This document shows positions 1 through 5,357 of a stretch of 9,291 nucleotides of DNA, in pieces. The stretch's first letter is position 1. The number at the start of each line of letters is the position of its first letter. The position numbers were made by a program, and so were the translations under genes. Origin of the DNA: Chromatiales bacterium. Lineage in GTDB: Bacteria; Pseudomonadota; Gammaproteobacteria; SZUA-152. The stretch lies in assembly GCA_026999335.1 (NCBI GenBank), contig JALTPW010000674.1:1-9291 (forward strand). The letters run 5' to 3'. The notes below the pieces were generated by a model. The model did no database searches. It saw only the letters and a program-made list of their open reading frames with translations, and was not told the origin of the DNA.

Positions 1-44
1 AACGGTTGCTGGGGCTGTTGGAAGGCTACCTATCGTAGTTATTT

Positions 45-216
45 TTTGCCACAGAGGCACGGAGAACACAGAGCAAATTATCGTAAAGGAACGCGAAGAC
101 TGTCTGTGCGCGGCTATCTCATTGCGGCACTTTGCGTCCTTTGCGGTATAAAGCTGTTGGCAGGTTTACTCATTTACGCATAAAAATCTCTGTGTGCTGC
201 GTGTCTCTGTGGCAAA
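45..216. repeat. Long imperfect inverted repeat (MITE/REP-like) abutting the lpxL stop codon
   Basis: The outer arms are 45-73 and 188-216. They are reverse complements at 26 of 29 positions, each built around TTTGCCACAGAG. A second, inner pair continues the symmetry: 79-98 (TATCGTAAAGGAACGCGAAG) resembles the reverse complement of 130-148. The right side has about 35 unpaired bases between inner and outer arms, so the element would fold as a bulged long hairpin. The right end touches the stop codon of the acyltransferase gene at 217-219. Phrases such as 'ccacagaggcac' and 'ctttgcgtcctttgcggt' are ones I recall from dispersed repeats in unrelated bacterial genomes; that is memory, not a search. 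There is no coding frame inside. It may be a non-autonomous mobile element or a decayed one, and could act as a 3' stabilising or terminating structure for lpxL. Bases 1-44 show nothing recognisable. Confidence 0.75.
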
Positions 217-1140
217 TCATTTTTCGTAAAACGGCGCCTCGCCCACAGGCCGGGTCTTGAAGCGCCGGTGCAGCCACAGATATTGTTCTGGCGCCTTGCG
301 TACCTGCTCCTCGATGAGGGTATTGATGCGCGTGGCGTCGGCCACGTCATCGCCGCTGGGAAAGTCTTCCAGCGGTGGACGGATAATGAGCCGGTAGCCC
401 TTATTGCCCTCTGTGTGCTGAGAAAAGAACGGCAGCACGGGCGCGCCCGAGACCTTGGCCAGCTTCGAGGTCATCACCAGGCTGGCGGTCTGGATGCCGA
501 AAAAAGACGCAAATACGCTGCTGCGGCGGCCGAAATCCTGATCCGGCGCATACCACACCACCTTTTTCGCGCGCAGAGTGCGGATCATCTTGCGCATGTC
601 CCGACGCTCGATCAAGCCTTCGAGATGGGTTTCACGCGATTGCTTGATGATGGCCTCGAATAGCGGGTTGTCGTGTCGACGGTACATGGCGTAACAGGGG
701 TGAAACAGAGACATCAGCCGACCGCTGATTTCAATGCTGGTGAAATGGGCGCCCAGCAGCAGCACACCCTTGTCCTGTTTCACGGCTTTCTGTAGGTATT
801 CCATGCCCTCGATCTCTACCCGTGGTGCAAGGTCTGCGTCTTTTCCCCACCAGGCCAGGGCGGTTTCCGGGATGGCGATGCCGGCGGTGCGAAAGGTCTG
901 TTTGACCAGCGCCCTTTGCGCCGTAGCATCCAGCTCAGGGAAACAGCGTGCAATGTTTGTTTCGGCGATATGGCGGCGGCGTTTGGCCAGACGATAGAGT
1001 AGTCCTCCCAGGCTGGCGCCGATGCGTACCTGCCAGCGGTAGGGGAGGACGGTCAGTAGTCGCAGCAGCCCGAGGGCTATCCAGGTGCCCCAGTAACGAG
1101 GGGCGAGAAAGCGTGATGGCTGGAAGTCGGAAGAGGTCAC
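217..1140 (-). CDS. lpxL: LpxL/HtrB-family lipid A late acyltransferase
   Basis: This 307-residue protein belongs to the lysophospholipid acyltransferase (LpxL/HtrB/MsbB) family. These inner-membrane enzymes transfer an acyl chain, usually lauroyl, from acyl-ACP onto Kdo2-lipid IVA on the cytoplasmic face. An N-terminal hydrophobic segment lies at about residues 18-36. The catalytic H-x4-E signature is His132-Glu137 in the context LLLGAHFTSIE. Other family landmarks are MYRRHDNPLFE (152-162), YAPDQDFG (197-204) and APEQYLWLHRRFK (283-295). Length is normal for the family (about 300-310). The start is a GTG at 1138-1140. It is the earliest possible start because an in-frame TAA lies seven codons upstream with no other initiator between, and no strong Shine-Dalgarno is visible. 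It is divergent from the peroxidase gene. The family is secure; LpxL rather than LpxM or a paralogue with another chain preference is an inference. Confidence 0.9.
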   Translation of the reverse strand: MTSSDFQPSRFLAPRYWGTWIALGLLRLLTVLPYRWQVRIGASLGGLLYRLAKRRRHIAETNIARCFPELDATAQRALVKQTFRTAGIAIPETALAWWGKDADLAPRVEIEGMEYLQKAVKQDKGVLLLGAHFTSIEISGRLMSLFHPCYAMYRRHDNPLFEAIIKQSRETHLEGLIERRDMRKMIRTLRAKKVVWYAPDQDFGRRSSVFASFFGIQTASLVMTSKLAKVSGAPVLPFFSQHTEGNKGYRLIIRPPLEDFPSGDDVADATRINTLIEEQVRKAPEQYLWLHRRFKTRPVGEAPFYEK

Positions 1141-1170
1141 AGTGGCCGGTTCGCTGAATTAAAAAGGGGA

Positions 1171-1176
1171 ATTATG
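1171..1176 (-). promoter_or_regulatory. Possible -10 box for the lpxL-like gene
   Basis: On the minus strand the hexamer reads CATAAT, five of six matches to TATAAT, 30 bases upstream of the GTG start at 1140. No convincing -35 hexamer is found at 16-18 bases, so this is a weak candidate. The rest of the 1141-1200 stretch holds an 11-base direct repeat, described in the findings. Confidence 0.25.
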
Positions 1177-1216
1177 CCATGAGCTGGCAGAGGTCACAGC
1201 CGGTCTCTTTATCTGA

Positions 1217-1261
1217 TTAGACATGATCTAATTCTGAATGTATAATTTAGACCTATTCTAA
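1217..1261 (+). promoter_or_regulatory. ccp promoter flanked by two TTAGA-N5-TCTAA operators
   Basis: A near-ideal sigma70 promoter is visible: -35 TAGACA at 1218-1223 (5/6), a 17-base spacer, and -10 TATAAT at 1241-1246 (6/6), giving a start near 1253. Two dyads with identical half-sites overlie it. The first, at 1217-1231 (TTAGA, CATGA, TCTAA; extended to six-base arms at 1216-1232), covers the -35. The second, at 1247-1261 (TTAGA, CCTAT, TCTAA), begins right after the -10 and covers the predicted start. This is the geometry of a repressed promoter. Five-base half-sites with a five-base spacer are typical of MarR-type operators such as that of MexR; the same bases can be written TTAG-N7-CTAA, which has the half-site spacing of OxyR. 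The regulator gene is not in this window and its family is inferred only. Confidence 0.75.
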
Positions 1262-1318
1262 TTTTGGTCGTGAGAGTGATCACGGCGTCCATTTCGTCAA
1301 CCATGTAAGGAGCTACTG

Positions 1319-2353
1319 ATGACACGTTTATCCAATTTCGTTACCCGAGCTGTAACGGGTGTTGCACTGACGGGGATTTCCCTTGGTGCATTTGCCTTTC
1401 AGGCATTGCCGGAGAAGGCGCCGGAGCCTGCGGACAATCCTGGTACGGTGGCAAAGATCGAGCTGGGCAAGCAATTGTATTTTGATCCGCGCCTGTCACT
1501 GGATGGCACGGTGTCCTGTAATTCCTGCCACAATGTGATGGCCTCTGGCACTGATAACAAGGCCACTTCTGCTGGTGTTGCTGGTAAGCATGGTGGCCGT
1601 TCTGCGCCGACGGTATGGAATTCTGCATTTTTGAGTGTGCAGTTTTGGGACGGCCGCGCCGACACCCTGGAAGATCAGGCCAAGGGTCCGATACTCAATC
1701 CGGTGGAAATGGCCATGCCGAGTGAAAAGGCGGTGATGGATCGCCTGCAGCAGATTCCGGGTTATGTGACCCAGTTCAAGGCGGTATTTGGTGACGATGG
1801 CATGACCTATGACAATCTTGCCAAGGCCATCGGTGCCTTCGAGCGTATTCTGATTACCCCCAACGCACCATTGGATCGCTATCTGAAGGGTGACAAATCC
1901 GCCCTTTCCGCCGCCGCCAAGCGCGGTATGCAGGCCTTTGAGGAAGTCGGCTGTAATGTCTGTCACGCGGGCGCCAATTTTTCCGGGCCTTCATTGCCCG
2001 TAGGTCAGGGTTTCTACCGGCGCTTTCCCACCTTCGACAGCAAATACGACAGCCAGTATCAGCTGAAGGCCGATGCGGGTCGCTATGAGGCGACGAGCAA
2101 AGAGGCTGACAAGCACATGTGGCGTGTACCGACTCTGCGCAACATAAACCTGACCGCCCCTTATTTTCATCATGGTGCGGTGAAAACTCTGGACGAAGCG
2201 GTGCGTGTGATGGCCAAAACCCAGCTCAGCAAGGAGTTGACGGATCAGCAGGTAACGGACATTGTCGCCTTTCTGGATGGTCTGACGGGTGAATTCCCGC
2301 AGATTTCTATGCCGCGTCTGCCGGCCACGGCGAACAGTTCGCTGGTGGACTGA
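1319..2353 (+). CDS. ccpA: Periplasmic dihaem cytochrome c peroxidase (CcpA/MauG family)
   Basis: The 344-residue protein fits bacterial dihaem cytochrome c peroxidases, which reduce hydrogen peroxide to water in the periplasm with electrons from small c-type cytochromes. A Sec signal occupies about residues 1-27, with cleavage probable after GAFA. Two CxxCH haem-binding motifs are present: CNSCH at 67-71 in the N-terminal domain and CNVCH at 212-216 in the C-terminal domain. Family landmarks include QFWDGRADTLEDQA (108-121), GPILNPVEM (123-131) and VPTLRNINLTAPYFHHGAVKTL (split across 270-291). Met267, just before VPTLRN, is a candidate distal ligand of the C-terminal haem; MauG has Tyr at the equivalent role. 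The ATG is preceded by TAAGGAG at 1306-1312 with six bases of spacing. It is monocistronic, with a strong promoter upstream and an intrinsic terminator downstream. Methylamine-pathway MauG is unlikely given no mau genes nearby. Confidence 0.93.
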   Translation: MTRLSNFVTRAVTGVALTGISLGAFAFQALPEKAPEPADNPGTVAKIELGKQLYFDPRLSLDGTVSCNSCHNVMASGTDNKATSAGVAGKHGGRSAPTVWNSAFLSVQFWDGRADTLEDQAKGPILNPVEMAMPSEKAVMDRLQQIPGYVTQFKAVFGDDGMTYDNLAKAIGAFERILITPNAPLDRYLKGDKSALSAAAKRGMQAFEEVGCNVCHAGANFSGPSLPVGQGFYRRFPTFDSKYDSQYQLKADAGRYEATSKEADKHMWRVPTLRNINLTAPYFHHGAVKTLDEAVRVMAKTQLSKELTDQQVTDIVAFLDGLTGEFPQISMPRLPATANSSLVD

Positions 2354-2395
2354 TTCGGTATCAACGATAGTCGGAGGGTTCCGGCGATGAAAACG

Positions 2396-2427
2396 AAAGG
2401 GGGGTGCAGATTGCACCCCCTTTTTTT
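2396..2427 (+). terminator. Intrinsic terminator of ccpA
   Basis: A nine-base-pair GC-rich stem (GGGGGTGCA at 2400-2408, TGCACCCCC at 2412-2420) with a three-base loop is followed by seven T residues (2421-2427). The A residues at 2396-2398 can extend the stem against the T run. It starts about 43 bases after the peroxidase stop codon. Confidence 0.93.
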
Positions 2428-2493
2428 ATATATGCCGATACCATCTCTTTCCCTCAAGTACCGACCCCTGTAGAGGGTGGTAGCTGAAACGGG

Positions 2494-2517
2494 GTTTGGT
2501 GTTCCAGGCCACCAAAC
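2494..2517. repeat. Small inverted repeat in the ccp-tolC spacer
   Basis: Eight-base perfect arms, GTTTGGTG (2494-2501) and CACCAAAC (2510-2517), surround an eight-base loop. There is no T run, so it is not a typical terminator. It lies between the ccp terminator and the REP cluster. Its role is unknown. Confidence 0.5.
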
Positions 2518-2570
2518 AGATAGGTGTTCATGTGTGTATGGCGGTGCTGACATACAGGGCCGTGTGTGTA

Positions 2571-2739
2571 GGAGCGGGCCATGCCCGCGAAAAATAACCA
2601 ATAAAGCAACGATACTCTGAGGGAGCGGCTTCAGCCGCGAAAAAGGCGGATTTCATTCGCGGCTGAAGCCGCTCTCACAATGTCCGGATCCTATACCGCT
2701 GCGGTAAAAAACAAGACTATCGCGGGCATGGCCCGCTCC
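2571..2739. repeat. Nested pair of inverted REP-like palindromes
   Basis: Four short palindromic units are arranged A-B-B'-A'. Unit A (2571-2590, GGAGCGGGCCATGCCCGCGA) is the exact 20-base reverse complement of A' (2720-2739). Unit B (2623-2640, GAGCGGCTTCAGCCGCGA) is the exact 18-base reverse complement of B' (2657-2674). Each unit is itself a hairpin, and the whole can form a cruciform. The GGAGCGG...CCGCGA pattern is that of REP elements in pseudomonads and xanthomonads, which are mobilised by RAYT (TnpA-REP, Y1) transposases. No transposase is in the window. No credible gene lies in 2429-3016; an open frame running through it is made of these palindromes and has no family resemblance. Confidence 0.85.
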
Positions 2740-2901
2740 TCCCAATCGGTTTTCTGCCTCGGTCGTGGAAAAAATCTTCGTGAGCGTGGTGTTGGTGGGT
2801 CTCAGGGCATGGCATGCGCGGTCGCTTCGGCTTTTGGCCTTTCACCACAGAGATATTTATCACTGCTGGAAATCGTGCATGTAAAGCAAAGTGATGTGTT
2901 T

Positions 2902-2966
2902 GTAGGGCGGGTATTGCCCGCCATCGCAGCCAGGACAGAACGTACCGGTAGGCGATGCCCACCTAC
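2902..2966. repeat. Second REP-like palindrome doublet
   Basis: The left unit starts GTAGGGCGGG and folds GGCGGG (2906-2911) onto CCCGCC (2917-2922) with a five-base loop. The right unit ends CCTAC and pairs GTAGG (2948-2952) with CCTAC (2962-2966). The reverse complement of the right unit (GTAGGTGGGCATCGCCTACC) resembles the left unit (GTAGGGCGGGTATTGCCCGCC), so the two are diverged inverted copies about 25 bases apart. The sequence family differs from the GGAGCGG units further left. The doublet lies about 50 bases past the tolC stop codon in the direction of tolC transcription and might serve as its 3' structure; no other terminator is seen there. Confidence 0.65.
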
Positions 2967-3016
2967 GTCAGGCAGTCGGAAATTATTTCGGGCTGCGAAA
3001 GCCGGGCTTGCGCGTG

Positions 3017-4360
3017 TCAGGGCTGGCCGGGTGTGTCGGCTTCCAGCCACTGGTTGATCTGTACCAAATCATCCTGGCTCAGTATGCCAGCGGCATCTTT
3101 CAGGGCCAGACTGTTGATGATGTAGTCATAGCGGGACTGGGCATAGTCGCGTTGGGCAAGGAACAGTTCACGGCGGGCATTGAGTACGTCGACGCTGGTG
3201 CGGGTGCCGACCTCATAGCCGGCCTCGGTGGCGTCGAGGGCGCTTTGGTTGGAGATTACCGCCTGCTTGAGGGCCTGTACAAGCACGATGCTGGCGGTGA
3301 CGCTGCGGTAGGCGGTGCGTGCGCCGGCCTCGGTGGCACGGTGCTGCTGTTCAAGCTTCTGCCGCGCGGCATCGTGCTGATGCAGGCGTTGGCGCACGGC
3401 GGCCGAGGTGCCTCCGCCGCTGTAAAGTGGCAGGTTGAACTGCAGCCCGATGCTGTTGCTGGTGACCTCATCGACAAAGCTGCCGCCCTTGGAGTAATTG
3501 TGCGTAAGGGTCAGATCCAGGGTTGGCTGGTGCCCGCTGCGGCTGCGCTTGACCTGCAAGGCGGCCAGCTGACTGCTGAGATGCGCTACGCGCAGGGCCA
3601 GGTTTTGTTCTAGCGCCAGTTTGTTCCAGGCATTGGGATCCGCCGGTTCAGGCGCGGGCAGGGGGGTTTGCTTGCGCAGCGAGGCAGGCTGCTGGAGGTA
3701 CTGTCCAGTGATTTCATGCAGGACTTCGCGCCGGTCATCGAGGCGGAACTGGGCCGCGATCTCCTGGGAGTTGACCAGGTCATAGCGTGCCTGGGCCTCG
3801 TGGACGTCGGTGATGGCGGTGAGACCCACCTCGAAGCGCTGCCGTGTCTGCTCTAACTGGCGGGCGATGGCCTCTTTTTCGGCTCGTGAGAAGTGCAGGT
3901 TGTCCTGTGCGGCGAGGACATCGAAATAGGCCTGTGCCAGGCGCAGCACCAATCCCTGCTCGGCCGCCTGGTATTCGGTCTCGGCCTGGAGAATGCGTGT
4001 GTCGGCTTCATCAAGCTGGAGGAAGCTATCGCGGCGGTAGATGGCCTGGCGTAGTTCCAGTCGATAAGTGTAGTTGGTGTAAGAAATGCTTGTGCCGGAA
4101 TTACTGGTATTGGGGCGTTCGACATAGATGGTGTCATCATTGACGCGGGAGCCGCCAGCACTAAAGTCGATACTGGGGAGAACGCCGGCACGGCTCAGAG
4201 ATTTCTCTTCCAGTGCGGCATAATAGGTGGCCTCGGCGGCAGCCAGCTGCGGATCGTTTTGCTTTGCCAGCTGGTAGGTGTCGAGCAGATCCCCGGCCAG
4301 AGCGGCGCTGCTGATACAGCAACTGATGGCAAATCCCAGATGAATGAAACGTGTTGACAT
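3017..4360 (-). CDS. tolC: TolC-family outer-membrane efflux channel protein
   Basis: This encodes the outer-membrane and periplasmic tunnel of type I secretion and RND/MFS tripartite efflux pumps. From the ATG at 4358-4360 the product has 447 residues, with a Sec signal at about 1-22 (cleavage after AALA) and mature GDLLDTYQLAKQNDPQL, the usual TolC N-terminus. The internal duplication of the family is visible: RFEVGLTAITDVHEAQARY (175-193) parallels GYEVGTRTSVDVLNARREL (381-399). LAQAYFDVLAAQDNL (141-155) is another family signature. The open frame extends upstream to 4561, but that part overlaps the next gene and precedes the signal peptide, so the 4360 start is chosen; GGAG lies nine bases upstream. 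At 447 residues it is a little shorter than E. coli TolC (493 before processing). Partner pump genes are not in the window. It is probably transcribed with, or just behind, the pcm-like gene. Confidence 0.93.
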   Translation of the reverse strand: MSTRFIHLGFAISCCISSAALAGDLLDTYQLAKQNDPQLAAAEATYYAALEEKSLSRAGVLPSIDFSAGGSRVNDDTIYVERPNTSNSGTSISYTNYTYRLELRQAIYRRDSFLQLDEADTRILQAETEYQAAEQGLVLRLAQAYFDVLAAQDNLHFSRAEKEAIARQLEQTRQRFEVGLTAITDVHEAQARYDLVNSQEIAAQFRLDDRREVLHEITGQYLQQPASLRKQTPLPAPEPADPNAWNKLALEQNLALRVAHLSSQLAALQVKRSRSGHQPTLDLTLTHNYSKGGSFVDEVTSNSIGLQFNLPLYSGGGTSAAVRQRLHQHDAARQKLEQQHRATEAGARTAYRSVTASIVLVQALKQAVISNQSALDATEAGYEVGTRTSVDVLNARRELFLAQRDYAQSRYDYIINSLALKDAAGILSQDDLVQINQWLEADTPGQP

Positions 4361-4390
4361 GGCACCTTGCTCCGTTGATAGGCAACGACG

Positions 4391-4414
4391 CCCGGCGAAC
4401 AGGGGCGCGCCGGG
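4391..4414 (-). other. GC-rich hairpin in the tolC leader
   Basis: Seven-base perfect arms CCCGGCG (4391-4397) and CGCCGGG (4408-4414) enclose a ten-base loop, 31-54 bases upstream of the tolC ATG. No T run follows on the minus strand, so it is not a normal terminator. It could be a leader structure in tolC mRNA or an intercistronic stability element. Confidence 0.45.
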
Positions 4415-4454
4415 TACTGTTTGTGTATGACTGACTGCCGTCTGTCGCCCAAGA

Positions 4455-4474
4455 ATATTAGATAACTCTAATAT
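4455..4474. promoter_or_regulatory. 20-bp TTAGA/TCTAA dyad between pcm-like gene and tolC
   Basis: ATATTAGATAACTCTAATAT has perfect eight-base arms (4455-4462 and 4467-4474) around a four-base centre. It sits nine bases after the pcm-like stop codon and 95 bases upstream of the tolC start. The TTAGA and TCTAA half-sites are the same as in the two ccp operators, but the spacer is four rather than five bases. No strong tolC promoter is recognisable beside it. A regulatory role is inferred from perfect symmetry and position. Confidence 0.55.
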
Positions 4475-4482
4475 GCTTTGCC

Positions 4483-5142
4483 TCAGAACACAAACCCCTG
4501 CGGCTGTTCGGCATTTCTCAGCGCTGGCAGTTCCGTTTCGAACAGGACATCGGTTGACCACTGGTCATCAGCGATACGGGTGATCAGGGTGGCTTCCATA
4601 ACGGGTGCGGCGCCAATGATGGCGATCAGGCGGCCATTGACGGTGAGTTTTTGTTTCAGGCTTTCGGGCAGAACGGGCAGAGAGCCGGTGATGGCGATGA
4701 CGTCGTAGCTGCCGCCATCATCCCAGCCCTGCGCGGCATCGCCTTCGATCAGGCTGACGTTATCGATGTCCTGTGCCGTGAGGCGCGCCTGGGCCTGACG
4801 TTGCAGGGCGGGATCGATGTCGATGCTGTCGATGCTCTGTCCCAGCTTGGCCAGCAGGGCGGTGAAGTAGCCGCTGCCGGTGCCGATTTCGAGGATCTTG
4901 TCGCCGGGTTGCACGTCCAGTGCCTGCAACAGGCGGGCTTCCATGATGGGTTTCATCATGATTTCGCAGTCGCTGATGGGAACGTTGATATCGGAAAAGG
5001 CCAGCTCACGGTAATCCTCGGGGACGAAGTCCTCGCGCGGGGTGGCGGCAATCGTGTCGAGCACCCGGTAGTCCAGCACTTCGGCGGGGCGGATCTGCTG
5101 CTCGATCATGTTGAAACGGGCTTGTTCAAAATTCAGGGACAT
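4483..5142 (-). CDS. Pcm-like SAM-dependent methyltransferase (protein-L-isoaspartate O-methyltransferase family)
   Basis: The 219-residue product has the Pcm fold signature: PREDFVPEDYRELAFSD (35-51), the SAM-binding motif I LEIGTGSGYFTALLAKLG (84-101) and the post-motif acidic stretch IDSIDIDP (104-111). GDAAQGW (134-140) and the strand YDVIAITGSLPVLPESL (146-162) follow. Genuine repair enzymes such as E. coli Pcm have GQTISQP, with a conserved Ser, where this protein has CEIMMKP (59-65). That suggests a divergent subfamily whose substrate may not be isoaspartate. The open frame continues upstream to 5235, but homology begins at the ATG at 5140-5142, which has AAGGA nine bases before it. 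It is 122 bases upstream of tolC on the same strand; the neighbourhood hints at an envelope-associated role but does not prove it. The family is clear; the function is not. Confidence 0.85.
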   Translation of the reverse strand: MSLNFEQARFNMIEQQIRPAEVLDYRVLDTIAATPREDFVPEDYRELAFSDINVPISDCEIMMKPIMEARLLQALDVQPGDKILEIGTGSGYFTALLAKLGQSIDSIDIDPALQRQAQARLTAQDIDNVSLIEGDAAQGWDDGGSYDVIAITGSLPVLPESLKQKLTVNGRLIAIIGAAPVMEATLITRIADDQWSTDVLFETELPALRNAEQPQGFVF

Positions 5143-5200
5143 CGCGGCTTGTCCTTTCGGTTGATTGCTCGGGAAACGCTCAAGACTAAGGGGTTTGCCG

Positions 5201-5239
5201 GGGAGTGGCAAGAGAGCCATTGACCTGAGGGCCACTCCC
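5201..5239. repeat. Nine-base inverted repeat upstream of the pcm-like gene
   Basis: GGGAGTGGC (5201-5209) and GCCACTCCC (5231-5239) are perfect arms around 21 bases, 59-97 bases upstream of the pcm-like ATG. A T run occurs on the plus strand at 5252-5257, too far from the stem for a standard terminator. It may be an operator or leader hairpin for the pcm-like gene. The rest of 5143-5357 shows only a weak near-palindrome at 5297-5310 (GGGAAACGGTTCCC) and no gene. Confidence 0.4.
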
Positions 5240-5357
5240 TGACATTAGAAGCTTTTTTCATTCATTCCAGGCTAGAGCTGCTATCTGTTTTCATCTGGGA
5301 AACGGTTCCCGTTGTCATTAAGGTTTGTAGATGTATTGCGGGTTGAAAAATAAGTGG

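Noticed and set aside
1319..2353. MauG of methylamine dehydrogenase maturation.
   Set aside because: A Met rather than Tyr precedes the VPTLRN motif and no mau genes are nearby; a peroxidase is the simpler call.
2571..2966. CRISPR array.
   Set aside because: Repeats are palindromic and inverted, unevenly spaced and without regular spacers; no cas gene is present.
2680..3057. Open frame of 125 codons on the plus strand in the ccp-tolC spacer.
   Set aside because: It is built from the REP palindromes, runs into the antisense of tolC, has no Shine-Dalgarno and resembles no family.
3008..3613. Open frame of 201 codons on the plus strand opposite tolC.
   Set aside because: It is the antisense shadow of a well-supported TolC gene; low-complexity Gly/Ala/Val content is typical of such shadows.
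4361..4561. N-terminal extension of tolC to an upstream start.
   Set aside because: It would overlap the pcm-like gene and place 67 residues before an otherwise normal signal peptide.
4651..5223. Open frame of 190 codons on the plus strand opposite the pcm-like gene.
   Set aside because: It is antisense to a clear methyltransferase and its composition mirrors that gene's codons.
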